Shown: positions 50,482-59,644 of the stretch, piece after piece | Position numbering within the stretch: the first letter of the stretch is position 1 | Layout: the number at the start of each line of letters is the position of its first letter | Assembly: GCF_039536745.1 (NCBI RefSeq) | Contig: NZ_BAAAZE010000009.1 | Coordinates: 18,726 to 82,725 of the forward strand | From: Actimicrobium antarcticum | GTDB lineage: Bacteria; Pseudomonadota; Gammaproteobacteria; Burkholderiales; Burkholderiaceae_D | Length of the DNA stretch: 64,000 nucleotides | Direction: 5' to 3' | Notes under the pieces: model-generated | The model's input: the letters and a program-made list of their open reading frames with translations, nothing else | The model's database searches: none | Told to the model about the DNA's origin: nothing | Made by a program: the position numbers and the translations under genes

Positions 50482-51525
50482 ATGACTTCCCCTGCAAACG
50501 TTTCTCTTTCCTACCGCGATGCGGGTGTTGACATGGATGCCGGCGATGCGCTGGTCGAAGCGATCAAGCCCTTCGCCAAACGTACTGCCCGCGAAGGCGT
50601 GCTGGCCGGTATCGGCGGTTTCGGTGCCATGTTCGAAGTCAGCAAGAAATTCAAGGAGCCGGTTCTGGTCTCGGGTACCGATGGCGTTGGTACCAAACTC
50701 AAGCTGGCTTTCCACCTCAATCGGCACGACACGGTCGGCATCGACCTGGTTGCCATGAGCGTCAACGACATCCTGGTCCAGGGTGCCGAACCGCTATTCT
50801 TCCTCGATTATTTTGCCTGCGGCAAGCTTGATGTGCCGACCGCCACCGATGTCATCAAGGGCATCGCTCAAGGCTGCGAGCAAGCCGGTTGCGCCCTGAT
50901 CGGCGGCGAAACCGCTGAAATGCCGAGCATGTATCCGGATGGTGAATATGACCTGGCCGGCTTTGCTGTCGGCGCAGTCGAAAAATCAAAAATCATCGAT
51001 GGCAGCAAGATCAAGCCGGGCGACGTAGTGCTGGGTCTGGCGTCGAGCGGTGCGCATTCGAACGGCTACTCGCTGGTACGCAAGATCATCGCGATGGCCA
51101 AGCCGGATATGGATGCCGATTTCCATGGCCGCAGCCTGGCCGATACGCTCATGGAGCCCACGCGGATTTACGTCAAGCCGTTGCTGGCGCTGATGGCATC
51201 GATGGACATCAAGGGCATGGTCCACATTACCGGCGGTGGCCTGGTCGAGAATGTGCCGCGCGTCCTGCAGAGCCACCTGACGGTCGTGTTGCAAAAGGAT
51301 TCATGGGTCATGCCACCGCTGTTCAGCTGGTTGCAAATGCACGGCAACGTCGCTGACGCCGAGATGCACCGCGTGTTCAACTGCGGTATCGGCATGGTCG
51401 TCATTGTCGCCAAAGGAGATGCTGATGCAGCGATGGCGCAATTGACTGCCGCCGGCGAGACCGTCTCGCGCATCGGCGTGGTCCGCGAGCGCCAGGATGG
51501 CGAGCATCAGACGCAGGTCGAGTAA
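50482..51525 (+). CDS. purM: Phosphoribosylformylglycinamidine cyclo-ligase (AIR synthetase)
   Basis: This 347-residue ATP-dependent enzyme closes the imidazole ring in purine synthesis. Motifs are MTSPANVSLSYRDAGVDMDA at the start, VSGTDGVGTKLKLAF, MSVNDILVQGAEPLFFLDYF, and LIGGETAEMPSMYPDGEYDL. HITGGGLVENVPRVL is also present. It is divergent from hda, a common pairing in Burkholderiales. Confidence 0.98.
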   Translation: MTSPANVSLSYRDAGVDMDAGDALVEAIKPFAKRTAREGVLAGIGGFGAMFEVSKKFKEPVLVSGTDGVGTKLKLAFHLNRHDTVGIDLVAMSVNDILVQGAEPLFFLDYFACGKLDVPTATDVIKGIAQGCEQAGCALIGGETAEMPSMYPDGEYDLAGFAVGAVEKSKIIDGSKIKPGDVVLGLASSGAHSNGYSLVRKIIAMAKPDMDADFHGRSLADTLMEPTRIYVKPLLALMASMDIKGMVHITGGGLVENVPRVLQSHLTVVLQKDSWVMPPLFSWLQMHGNVADAEMHRVFNCGIGMVVIVAKGDADAAMAQLTAAGETVSRIGVVRERQDGEHQTQVE

Positions 51526-51576
51526 TCGTAGTTGACGGCAGGTCGCCCAATCTGCCGCGCTAAGAAAGGCGGCGCT

Positions 51577-52425
51577 TTGTCCACGAATCATCGTTTCCAG
51601 TTGGTCGACGTCTTCAGCGAGCAGCCTTTTTCGGGCAATCCGCTGGCCGTCGTGTTCGATGCCGACGATCTCACCACCGAACAGATGCTGGCCATCACGC
51701 GCTGGCTGAACTTGTCCGAAACCGCGTTCCTGCTGACGCCGGATAATCCGCTTGCCGACTACCGCTTGCGTATTTTTACCCTGGATCGTGAAATGCCTTT
51801 TGCCGGCCATCCGACGCTGGGCGGCTGTCATGCCTGGCTGTCTGGTGGTGGTAAGCCCCGTGATGCACTGGAGATCATTCAGGAATGTGGCGCAGGATTG
51901 ATCCCGATCCGGCGCAACGCCTCGACGCTGGCGTTCGCTGCGCCGCCGCTGTTGCGCAATGGACCGGTCGACGAGCCGGCGTTGCTGGAGATGGCGCGTT
52001 TTTTACGGATTGATCGCACCGCCATCGTTGATGCGCAGTGGGTCGATAACGGGCCGGGCTGGATGGCTGTGTTATTGGATTCGGCCGATGCTGTTTTGGC
52101 GCTCGAACCGCAGCGGGATTATCCGACGCGGCTGGACCTCGGCGTGGTCGGTCCGCATCCGGCGGGTAGCGATGCCGCGTTCGAGTTGCGTGCCTTCCTG
52201 ACAGACCATCATGGTGCCGTGAGAGAAGATCCCGTGACCGGCAGTCTCAATGCATCAGTGGCGCAGTGGCTGATTGCAAGTGGCCGTGCCGTAGCACCGT
52301 ACTTTGCTTCGCAGGGGAACCGGCTTGGCCGGACCGGACGGATTCATGTGACGGCCGATACGGCTGGTGCGGTCTGGATTGGCGGTACTACCATCACGTT
52401 ATTTTCAGGGGTCAGCAGCTTCTGA
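51577..52425 (+). CDS. PhzF-family isomerase/epimerase-like protein
   Basis: This 282-residue protein has the PhzF hallmarks: FQLVDVFSEQPFSGNPLAVV, WLNLSETAFLL with the catalytic Glu, FTLDREMPFAGHPTLGG and the C-terminal EDPVTGSLNASVAQWL. It has the diaminopimelate-epimerase-like double domain. Phenazine genes are absent, so the role is generic and unknown. I choose the TTG at 51577 because AAGAAAGG lies 7 bases upstream and similarity begins there; an ATG at 51532 in the same frame would add a dissimilar segment. Confidence 0.85.
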   Translation: MSTNHRFQLVDVFSEQPFSGNPLAVVFDADDLTTEQMLAITRWLNLSETAFLLTPDNPLADYRLRIFTLDREMPFAGHPTLGGCHAWLSGGGKPRDALEIIQECGAGLIPIRRNASTLAFAAPPLLRNGPVDEPALLEMARFLRIDRTAIVDAQWVDNGPGWMAVLLDSADAVLALEPQRDYPTRLDLGVVGPHPAGSDAAFELRAFLTDHHGAVREDPVTGSLNASVAQWLIASGRAVAPYFASQGNRLGRTGRIHVTADTAGAVWIGGTTITLFSGVSSF

Positions 52426-52554
52426 TTCGACACGCTGTACTTTTTGACGCTCTATCGGTGCAGGCTGGCGAATAAGACTATCTGCGAACCGCAAGCTGAT
52501 CGGTAGCCGACCACCCGCTGAGCCGTACGGCAAACGGGGACCAGACTACAGCGA

Positions 52555-54678
52555 TTAAAACTCTTCCCAGTCATCGCTCGCAATGGGTTTGGCCGACGGC
52601 TTGCGCTGGGCAACCGCGGCCGTTCTGGTACTCAACGCCGGCACAGTTTTTCTGGCAGGCACCGCAGGCGTGATTGTCCTTGCCGGTGTTATTGACGCAG
52701 CGTGTCCATCGATCTTGAAGGTCTCCACCAGCAGGCCTAGTTGGCGCGCCTGCTCGGTCATGCTCAGTGCGGCGGCAGACGCTTCCTCGACCAGCGCGGC
52801 ATTCTGCTGCGTCATTTCGTCGATCTGCACGACGGCCTGGTTGATGTGGTCGATGCCGGTACTTTGTTCGCTGCTTGCGGCAGTAATCTCGGACATGATG
52901 TCGGTGACCTGGCGCACCGAGGTGACAATGTCCTGCATGGTTTTTCCTGCTTCATCGACCAGCTTGCTGCCGGTATCGACCTTGTCGACCGAGTCGGTAA
53001 TCAGAGCCTTGATCTCCTTGGCTGCGCTGGCCGAGCGCTGCGCCAAACTACGCACTTCGGAGGCGACGACAGCAAAGCCGCGGCCCTGCTCGCCGGCGCG
53101 GGCGGCTTCGACGGCTGCGTTCAGGGCGAGGATGTTGGTCTGGAATGCGATACCGTCGATGACACCGATGATGTCGACAATCTTGCCCGAGCTGGACTTG
53201 ATGTCGCCCATCGTGGTGACTACATCGGCCACGGTGCGGCCACCCTTGAGGGCGATGTCGGATGCGGTCTGGACCAGCTGGTTGGCCTGACGGGCATTGT
53301 CTGCATTCTGTTTGACGGTGGAAGCCAGTTGCTCCATGGCGCTGGAGGTTTCTTCCAGCGAGCTGGCCTGGGATTCGGTACGGGCCGACAGGTCGGCGTT
53401 GCCGGTGGCGATCTCGCTGGAGGACACGTTAATCTGGACGGTGGCATCACGCACCTGCGCAATGACGTTACTGAGGCCTTCGCTGATGCCGTTCATGGCG
53501 CGCAGGAGTACGCCAATTTCATCGGAACGATCGACTTTCACAGCCACGGTCAGGTCGCCGGTAGCAAGGCGCTGTGCTGCTTCCGTAGCCAGATGCAACG
53601 GCCTGAGCACCATTGACCGTATCAGCAAGAACAGCAGGCCGACCAGGGTGAACACCGCGATTACGGCGAAGACGGCATACAGATTGCGCAATGCCACGAC
53701 TTCTTCGGTGAACTCGCGGGTATAAGAGCCACCTGCCACCATCCAGTTCCAACGGGGATACAGCTCGAATTTGACTATTTTTTCGGACGGACGGGAGTCG
53801 CCGAGTTCCTTGTTCATCCACGGATAGCGGGTCTCGCCTTTTTTCTGCTCCAGCATTTCCTTGATGAAAGGACGACCAGCGTCATCCTTCAGGTCGAGCA
53901 GGATTTTCCCTTGCAGAGTGGGATGCACCAGCAGCTTGCCAAAGTCCGGACCCGGCTTGGCATTGAGGACGTAAAAATAGCCGGTCTTGCCAACCTTGAT
54001 CGCTTTGATCTTGTCTTTCAGGACGGTCATCGGTGCGCCAATATCCACACCGACAAACAGCACGCCGATGACGGCGCCGCTGCTGTCGCGAATCGGATCA
54101 TAGCTGGTGATGTAATCCTTGCCGAACAGTGTGGTGATTCCGGAATACGACTGGCCCGCACTGAGCAGCGCATACGCCGGACTGGCGCGGTCCAGCACGG
54201 TGCCGATTGCGCGGTCGCCATTTTCTTTTTTCAGTGAGGTCGAGATACGAATGAAATCGCTGCCACTCTTGACAAAAATGGTTGCCGGAACACCGCTCGT
54301 ACTGGTGAATTTATCCGGCACGTTGAAATTCATGTTCAGGTCATCGTCACCAGTTTTGAGCACGGGCGTTGGTTTGCCCGAGACATCGATGCTGCGACTG
54401 GTATCGAGTGTGAATCCTGCCGGGAAATTGCTTGCAAACATTTTTCCCGACCTGACCGCCTCATCCGTGACAGCCTTGTCAAACATGTCGATCATGTTGA
54501 TCAGCGAGGTAGTCTGGATACCGATTTCATCGGTGGCGCGTTCTTCAGCAAGACGCGATGTGGAATAGCCGATGGACCACGCGTAGACGGCGAAGATTAC
54601 GCCGGTCAGGATAAAAGTGGAGAGGGCCAGTTTGGTGCCGATGCCCAGTTTGTCAAAGCGATTCGAAAGTGCAGACAT
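52555..54678 (-). CDS. Methyl-accepting chemotaxis protein with Cache_3-Cache_2 sensor
   Basis: This 707-residue chemoreceptor has a membrane helix (about 15-38), a large periplasmic Cache_3/Cache_2-type sensor (about 45-330; SYDPIRDSSGAVIGVLFVGV, KVGKTGYFYVLN, YPRWNWMVAGGSYTREF), a second helix near 340-360, HAMP and the signalling domain (AFQTNILALNAAVEAARAGE). The C-terminus ends DDWEEF, a good match to the CheR/CheB-docking pentapeptide type NWETF, suggesting a high-abundance-style receptor that can recruit its own adaptation enzymes. The ligand is unknown. It converges with the PhzF-like gene. Confidence 0.93.
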   Translation of the reverse strand: MSALSNRFDKLGIGTKLALSTFILTGVIFAVYAWSIGYSTSRLAEERATDEIGIQTTSLINMIDMFDKAVTDEAVRSGKMFASNFPAGFTLDTSRSIDVSGKPTPVLKTGDDDLNMNFNVPDKFTSTSGVPATIFVKSGSDFIRISTSLKKENGDRAIGTVLDRASPAYALLSAGQSYSGITTLFGKDYITSYDPIRDSSGAVIGVLFVGVDIGAPMTVLKDKIKAIKVGKTGYFYVLNAKPGPDFGKLLVHPTLQGKILLDLKDDAGRPFIKEMLEQKKGETRYPWMNKELGDSRPSEKIVKFELYPRWNWMVAGGSYTREFTEEVVALRNLYAVFAVIAVFTLVGLLFLLIRSMVLRPLHLATEAAQRLATGDLTVAVKVDRSDEIGVLLRAMNGISEGLSNVIAQVRDATVQINVSSSEIATGNADLSARTESQASSLEETSSAMEQLASTVKQNADNARQANQLVQTASDIALKGGRTVADVVTTMGDIKSSSGKIVDIIGVIDGIAFQTNILALNAAVEAARAGEQGRGFAVVASEVRSLAQRSASAAKEIKALITDSVDKVDTGSKLVDEAGKTMQDIVTSVRQVTDIMSEITAASSEQSTGIDHINQAVVQIDEMTQQNAALVEEASAAALSMTEQARQLGLLVETFKIDGHAASITPARTITPAVPARKTVPALSTRTAAVAQRKPSAKPIASDDWEEF

Positions 54679-54773
54679 GGATTCTTATTCCTGAAAAAGA
54701 GGCGTGACAACGAAGGCGACAGATTGTAAATGATGATACAGAGAAACAATCATGAATATCTCGATACACTGCG

Positions 54774-56237
54774 TTACATCAGAATAATGTCGTACTGTTC
54801 CTGCTGATAAATCGATTCGACCTGCAGCGAAATCGGCTTGCGGATGAAGTCGCCCAGCAAGGCCAGATGCTGTGATTCTTCTTCCAGAAACATATCCACC
54901 ACCAGTTGTGACGCCAGAATGCGGAACTCGCGCGGGTTGAACTGCTTGGCTTCACGCAGCAGTTCGCGCAGAATTTCGTAGCAAATGGTGCGGGCCGTCT
55001 TGACCTGGCCGCGACCGCTGCAGGCCGGGCAGGTTTCGCACAGGATGCGGGCCAGCGATTCGCGGGTGCGCTTGCGCGTCATTTCGACCAGGCCGAGTGC
55101 AGAGAATCCCGACACCGACATCTTGGTGCGGTCGCGCGCCAGTGCCTTGTGCAGCTCGCTCAGCACCGCGCTGCGATGCTCGGTGTTTTCCATGTCGATG
55201 AAATCGAGGATGATGATGCCGCCCAGATTGCGCAATCGCAGTTGGCGGGCGATCGCTTGCGCGGCTTCCAGATTGGTTTTGAAGATCGTATCGTCAAAAT
55301 TGCGGCCGTTGACATAGCTGCCGGTATTGACGTCGATGGTGGTCATGGCCTCGGTCTGGTCGACGATCAGGTAACCACCGGATTTCAGATCGACACGCCG
55401 TCCCAGCGCGCGCTGGATTTCTTCTTCGACGCCATACAGATCGAACAGCGGACGCTCGCCAGTGTAGTGGCTCAGCCGGGTCAGTACCGACGGCGTGTAA
55501 TTGGTGCCGAAGGCCTGCAGCATCAAAAAATTCTCGCGTGAATCGACCTGGATGGTCGCGGTATTGTCGCCCACAAAGTCACGCAAGACCCGCTGCGCCA
55601 GGCTCAGGTCCTGATGCAGCAGCGAGGTCGGTGGTTTGCTTTTGGCGCTGGCAGAGATGGTCGACCAGGTCTTGCGCAGATAGTCGATATCCATCTGCAG
55701 GTCGGCCTCGGACGCATCCTCGGCCATGGTGCGGATGATGAAGCCACCTTTTTCTTCGGGCGGCAGCAAACGCTGGACCTTGCCGCGCAGCGCTTCGCGC
55801 TCCTGTTCGTTTTCGATCCGCTGCGAAATGCCGATATGTGAATCCTGCGGCAGATACACCAGCATCCGGCCGGCGATCGAAATCTGGGTCGACAACCGCG
55901 CACCCTTGGTGCCGATCGGGTCCTTGATGACCTGAACCGTGACGGCCATGCCATCGAACAGCAGCTTTTCGATCGGCAACGGGGGCATAGCCGGGCCATC
56001 GTGACTGCGGGCTTCCCAGATATCGGCGACGTGCAGGAACGCAGCGCGCTCCAGGCCGATGTCGATGAAGGCCGATTGCATGCCGGGCAGCACGCGGGCG
56101 ACCTTGCCCAGATAGATATTGCCCGCCATGCCGCGCGACAGCGTGCGTTCGATATGCAGCTCTTGCACCGACCCTTGCAGTATCAATGCAACGCGGGTTT
56201 CCTGAGGGGTGATGTTGATCAGTATGTCTTCGTTCAT
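54774..56237 (-). CDS. rng: Ribonuclease G
   Basis: This 487-residue endoribonuclease processes 16S rRNA 5' ends and some mRNAs. It starts MNEDILINITPQETRVALIL and has an S1-like domain (NIYLGKVARVLPGMQSAFID), the magnesium-site VDVNTG and LDFIDM, and the CETCPACSGRGQ zinc-link region near residue 400. Length suits Rng rather than the longer RNase E. It is the last gene of the leftward run and overlaps maf in ATGA. Confidence 0.95.
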   Translation of the reverse strand: MNEDILINITPQETRVALILQGSVQELHIERTLSRGMAGNIYLGKVARVLPGMQSAFIDIGLERAAFLHVADIWEARSHDGPAMPPLPIEKLLFDGMAVTVQVIKDPIGTKGARLSTQISIAGRMLVYLPQDSHIGISQRIENEQEREALRGKVQRLLPPEEKGGFIIRTMAEDASEADLQMDIDYLRKTWSTISASAKSKPPTSLLHQDLSLAQRVLRDFVGDNTATIQVDSRENFLMLQAFGTNYTPSVLTRLSHYTGERPLFDLYGVEEEIQRALGRRVDLKSGGYLIVDQTEAMTTIDVNTGSYVNGRNFDDTIFKTNLEAAQAIARQLRLRNLGGIIILDFIDMENTEHRSAVLSELHKALARDRTKMSVSGFSALGLVEMTRKRTRESLARILCETCPACSGRGQVKTARTICYEILRELLREAKQFNPREFRILASQLVVDMFLEEESQHLALLGDFIRKPISLQVESIYQQEQYDIILM

Positions 56238-56854
56238 GGCAGTCGCAGGCCGGCCTGCTTCAAGAGTTGTGCTGTTTCAAAAAGTGGCAGGCCCATGATG
56301 CCTGTGTAACTACCTGCCATGTGTGCGATGAAGCTTGCCGCGTACCCCTGGATGCCATAGCCGCCGGCCTTGTCGTAGGGCTCCTTGCCAGCACAGTATG
56401 CCCGGATTGTTTCTTCCGGCAAAGTGGCGAATGTGACGTCCGAGGTCTGCGTGATTTGCCAGATGTCGGCATCGCGCCGCACCGCGACGCTGGTCAATAC
56501 CTGATGGCTTTTGCCGGATAGCGCGCGCAGCATCGCGATTGCCTCGGCCTGGTCGGCCGGCTTGCCCAGAATGACATCGCCCAGCACCACGGTCGTGTCC
56601 GCACTCAGGATCACTCGCATGGGCAAACGGCGCACCTGCACTGTCTGGATAGCGGCATCGGCTTTCTCGCGCGTGACGCGATAGACATAATCGGCTGCCG
56701 CTTCGCCGGGATGGAGCGCTTCGGTGACATCGGGAACACGGCCGCTGTGGTCACGCATCAGCAGCAACTCGAAATCAACGCCTAGTTGTCGCAGCAACTC
56801 CCTGCGGCGTGGACTTTTTGAAGCCAGGTAGATTTTCTGGTCAGTCGGTCGCAT
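56234..56854 (-). CDS. maf: Maf-type nucleoside triphosphate pyrophosphatase
   Basis: This 206-residue protein has the Maf signature YLASKSPRRRELLRQLGVDF at the N-terminus, STTVV-like ADTTVVLGDVILGKPAD, and GSYTGIMGLPLFET at the end. It hydrolyses modified or canonical pyrimidine NTPs and keeps non-canonical nucleotides from being used. The form paired with rng is the YhdE type, active on dTTP/UTP in E. coli. It sits 5 bases after rlmH. Confidence 0.93.
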   Translation of the reverse strand: MRPTDQKIYLASKSPRRRELLRQLGVDFELLLMRDHSGRVPDVTEALHPGEAAADYVYRVTREKADAAIQTVQVRRLPMRVILSADTTVVLGDVILGKPADQAEAIAMLRALSGKSHQVLTSVAVRRDADIWQITQTSDVTFATLPEETIRAYCAGKEPYDKAGGYGIQGYAASFIAHMAGSYTGIMGLPLFETAQLLKQAGLRLP

Positions 56855-56859
56855 GGTAG

Positions 56860-57330
56860 TCAGACCCGGTGGTAGGGATGATTCTGGGTGATGGACCAGG
56901 CCCGGTACAGCTGCTCTGCCAGCAGCACGCGCACCATGCCATGCGGCAGCGTCAGGCTGGAAATGCGCAGCAGCATGTCGGCGCTGGTTTTGAAGTGCGG
57001 ATCGAGGCCATCTGCGCCGCCAATCACGAAAGCGACATCGCGGCCCTCCTGTTGCCAGCTGGTCAGTTGCTGCGACAGTTGTACCGAGGTCAGATCACGC
57101 CCGTGTTCGTCCAGCGCGATGATGCGTGTGCCTTTCGGCAGTGCTGCTTCGATGCGGGTACGTTCTAGGGCCATGGCGGTTTCGGCAGTCTTGCTGCCGG
57201 AACGCTCGACCGGTTTGATTTCCTTGAGGTGGATCCGGCATTCCGGCGGCATGCGCTTGGCATACTCGCCGAAACCCGTTGCGATCCATGCCGGCATCTT
57301 GTGGCCGACTGCCGCGATGATGAGCTGCAT
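56860..57330 (-). CDS. rlmH: 23S rRNA pseudouridine-1915 N3-methyltransferase
   Basis: This 156-residue SPOUT-family enzyme has MQLIIAAVGHKMPAWIATGF, IALDEHGRDLTSVQLSQQL, and the knotted SAM site VAFVIGGADGLDP. LPHGMVRVLLAEQLYRAWSI and the C-terminal NHPYHR follow. It methylates the pseudouridine at 1915 in helix 69 after subunit joining. It follows rsfS by 13 bases, the standard pairing. Confidence 0.97.
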   Translation of the reverse strand: MQLIIAAVGHKMPAWIATGFGEYAKRMPPECRIHLKEIKPVERSGSKTAETAMALERTRIEAALPKGTRIIALDEHGRDLTSVQLSQQLTSWQQEGRDVAFVIGGADGLDPHFKTSADMLLRISSLTLPHGMVRVLLAEQLYRAWSITQNHPYHRV

Positions 57331-57343
57331 CGCGTAGCCCCGC

Positions 57344-58015
57344 TTACTCGGCTGCTTTGGTTTTGGCCGGTGCGCGTTTTACAGGGACGCTGCGTTCGGC
57401 GACGATCTTTTTCTCTTTGATCACGCGTTCTTTTTTGGCGGCAGCAGCGGTGGTGGCGCTTTTGGTTGCGGCGATCTTGATGGTCTTGCCGACTGGTTTT
57501 TTGGCCGCCGGTTTTTTCTTGGCCGGAGTGGTGCCATCGGCGTTGCGCGCAGCAGGTTTGCGGGTGGCTTTTTTCGGCGCATCGTCCACCGTGGTCTGGG
57601 TGGCAGTCAGGTGGCGACCGACTTTTTTCGGTGCTTCTTCCGGCTCGGAGGCAGTGCGTTTCGAGACCCGGACGGCGGAGCCGAACTTGACTTCCTTTTC
57701 GCCCCAGATTTCTTCCAGGCGATAGTAAGCGCGGATCGCCGGTTGCATGATGTGGACGATCATGTCGCCCAGATCGACCAGTACCCACTCGCCGGTAGTT
57801 TCGCCTTCGACGCTCAGGATGGTGCCGCCGTTTTCCTTGACCTTGTCGCGCACCGAGGCAGCCAGTGCCTTGGTTTGCCGGTTCGAGGTACCCGAGGCGA
57901 CCACGATGCGGTCGAACAGGCTAGTCAGGTGGACGGTGTCGAAGACCTTGATTTCCTGGGCTTTGACGTCTTCCAGCGCGTCGATGACGAGGGCTTGCAG
58001 TGTTTTAATGTCCAT
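57344..58015 (-). CDS. rsfS: Ribosome silencing factor RsfS with long basic tail
   Basis: The first 110 residues are a normal RsfS (Iojap) domain: MDIKTLQALVIDALEDVKAQ, DRIVVASGTSNRQTKALAAS and GEWVLVDLGDMIVHIMQP. It binds L14 and blocks subunit joining in poor nutrients. The remaining 113 residues are a Lys/Ala/Thr-rich, presumably disordered tail (TRKPAARNADGTTPAKKKPA and similar), doubling the usual length. The tail could bind RNA. It is flanked by nadD and rlmH in the usual order. Confidence 0.94.
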   Translation of the reverse strand: MDIKTLQALVIDALEDVKAQEIKVFDTVHLTSLFDRIVVASGTSNRQTKALAASVRDKVKENGGTILSVEGETTGEWVLVDLGDMIVHIMQPAIRAYYRLEEIWGEKEVKFGSAVRVSKRTASEPEEAPKKVGRHLTATQTTVDDAPKKATRKPAARNADGTTPAKKKPAAKKPVGKTIKIAATKSATTAAAAKKERVIKEKKIVAERSVPVKRAPAKTKAAE

Positions 58016-58678
58016 TTAGCTTTTATAAAGATGATGTTGTTGAATATAGTCCAGCACCGCATGCGGAACCAGCGAATCAGGTGGTTCCCCGTGGAGCAGG
58101 GCAGCGCGAATTTCAGTAGCCGAAATTGCCACCGCCAGGTCCGGGGCCAGAAACGTCATGCCTTGCGGCGTGTCACGGATTTGCGCCGGCGTACCGGCGC
58201 GTTGTTCGAATGCCTGCCGTATATCGGACGGCACCTGTTGCCCATCCATTGCGAATCCCGGGCGCGCCGCAGCGCACACGTGGGCAAAGTCAAACAAGCG
58301 ACGCCACTCCTGCCAGGTATCGAGTCGCTGCAACTGATCTGCTCCCATCAGGAACACCAGCGAGACGTCCGGTCCAAGTTCGGCGCGCAATGATCGTAAA
58401 GACTTGATGGTGTAAGTCGGGTTGTGGTCCTGCAGTTCGCGTTGGTCGATCACGACAGGCACGTCCTGGTTTTTGAAAGCCCGTTCCAGCATTGCAACCC
58501 GCTGTGCGCCGCTGGCTCCCAGTGCGGCTTTTTGCCAGGGGTTTCCCGCGGGCAGAATACGTAACTCGTCGGGCTTGAGCACACTGACAAAATAGCGTGC
58601 CAGGGCAATATGTCCGCAGTGTACCGGATCAAAGCTGCCACCCAGCAAGATGATGCAGCGGCGCTTGATGCCGTTCAC
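58016..58678 (-). CDS. nadD: Nicotinate-nucleotide adenylyltransferase
   Basis: This 220-residue enzyme forms deamido-NAD. It has CIILLGGSFDPVHCGHIALA with the GSFDPVHxGH nucleotidyl-transfer motif, ILPAGNPWQK, FLMGADQLQRLDTW, and the late ISATEIRAAL. Its start overlaps the hemF stop in ATGA, and its own stop is directly followed by rsfS. Confidence 0.96.
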   Translation of the reverse strand: MNGIKRRCIILLGGSFDPVHCGHIALARYFVSVLKPDELRILPAGNPWQKAALGASGAQRVAMLERAFKNQDVPVVIDQRELQDHNPTYTIKSLRSLRAELGPDVSLVFLMGADQLQRLDTWQEWRRLFDFAHVCAAARPGFAMDGQQVPSDIRQAFEQRAGTPAQIRDTPQGMTFLAPDLAVAISATEIRAALLHGEPPDSLVPHAVLDYIQQHHLYKS

Positions 58679-59583
58679 GCTAACCAGTCGCGCTTCACCA
58701 GGAACCGTTCATAGAGCGCGGCTTCCGCCGAACCTGGCAAGGGCGACCAGTTGTAGCGCCATTTGACGACTGGCGGCATCGACATCAGGATGGATTCGGT
58801 GCGACCACCCGATTGCAGGCCAAACAAAGTGCCGCGATCATACACCAGGTTGAACTCGACATAGCGGCCGCGCCGATACGCCTGGAAATCGCGCTGAGTT
58901 TCATCGAACGGCATATCCTTGCGCCGCTCCAGAATCGGCACATACGACGCCAGGAAATGATCGCCTACGCTTTGCATCATCGCGCTGCTGCGCTCCAGCC
59001 CCAGTGCATGAAAATCATCAAAGAAAATGCCGCCGATGCCGCGCGGCTCCTGCCGGTGCTTGAGATAAAAATAGTCGTCGCACCATTGCTTGAAACGCGG
59101 ATGCAGGTCGTCACCGAAGGGCGCCAGCGCGTCGCGGCAGGTCTGGTGGAAGTGCCGTGCGTCGTCGTCGAAGCCGTAGTACGGCGTCAGGTCCATGCCG
59201 CCACCAAACCACCAGACCGGTTCTTCACCCTCGGCCGTGGCCGTGAAAAAGCGCACATTCATGTGCACTGTCGGCGCATTCGGATTGCGCGGATGCAGCA
59301 CCAATGACACGCCCATCGCTTCCCAGCCACGACCCGCAATTTCTGGCCGGTTCGCGGCCGCCGAGGGTGGCAGGTTCTTGCCGGTCACATGCGAAAAACC
59401 GACGCCGCCGCGCTCGAACACATTGCCTTCTTCGATGATGCGCGAAATGCCGCCGCCGCCTTCCGGGCGCTCCCAGGCATCGGTGGAAAACGTCTTGCCG
59501 TCGATAGCTTCAAGTCCGGCAACGATGCGCTGTTGCAGTCCGAGCAGATAGGTTTTGATCAGAGAGGCGGGAGAGGGTGTCAT
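58675..59583 (-). CDS. hemF: Oxygen-dependent coproporphyrinogen III oxidase
   Basis: This 302-residue enzyme makes protoporphyrinogen IX in aerobic heme synthesis. It has FERGGVGFSHVTGKNLPPSA, WFGGGMDLTPYYGFDDDARH, and PRGIGGIFFDDF, and RGRYVEFNLVYDRGTLFGLQ toward the end. The start at 59583 is an ATG where family similarity begins; the frame stays open to 59775. It follows purD by 61 bases. Confidence 0.96.
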   Translation of the reverse strand: MTPSPASLIKTYLLGLQQRIVAGLEAIDGKTFSTDAWERPEGGGGISRIIEEGNVFERGGVGFSHVTGKNLPPSAAANRPEIAGRGWEAMGVSLVLHPRNPNAPTVHMNVRFFTATAEGEEPVWWFGGGMDLTPYYGFDDDARHFHQTCRDALAPFGDDLHPRFKQWCDDYFYLKHRQEPRGIGGIFFDDFHALGLERSSAMMQSVGDHFLASYVPILERRKDMPFDETQRDFQAYRRGRYVEFNLVYDRGTLFGLQSGGRTESILMSMPPVVKWRYNWSPLPGSAEAALYERFLVKRDWLA

Positions 59584-59644
59584 TGCATGCGGCGATAAAT
59601 GAACAGACCCGGATTGTACCCCGGGCCCGTGCGTCGTTCGCGGG

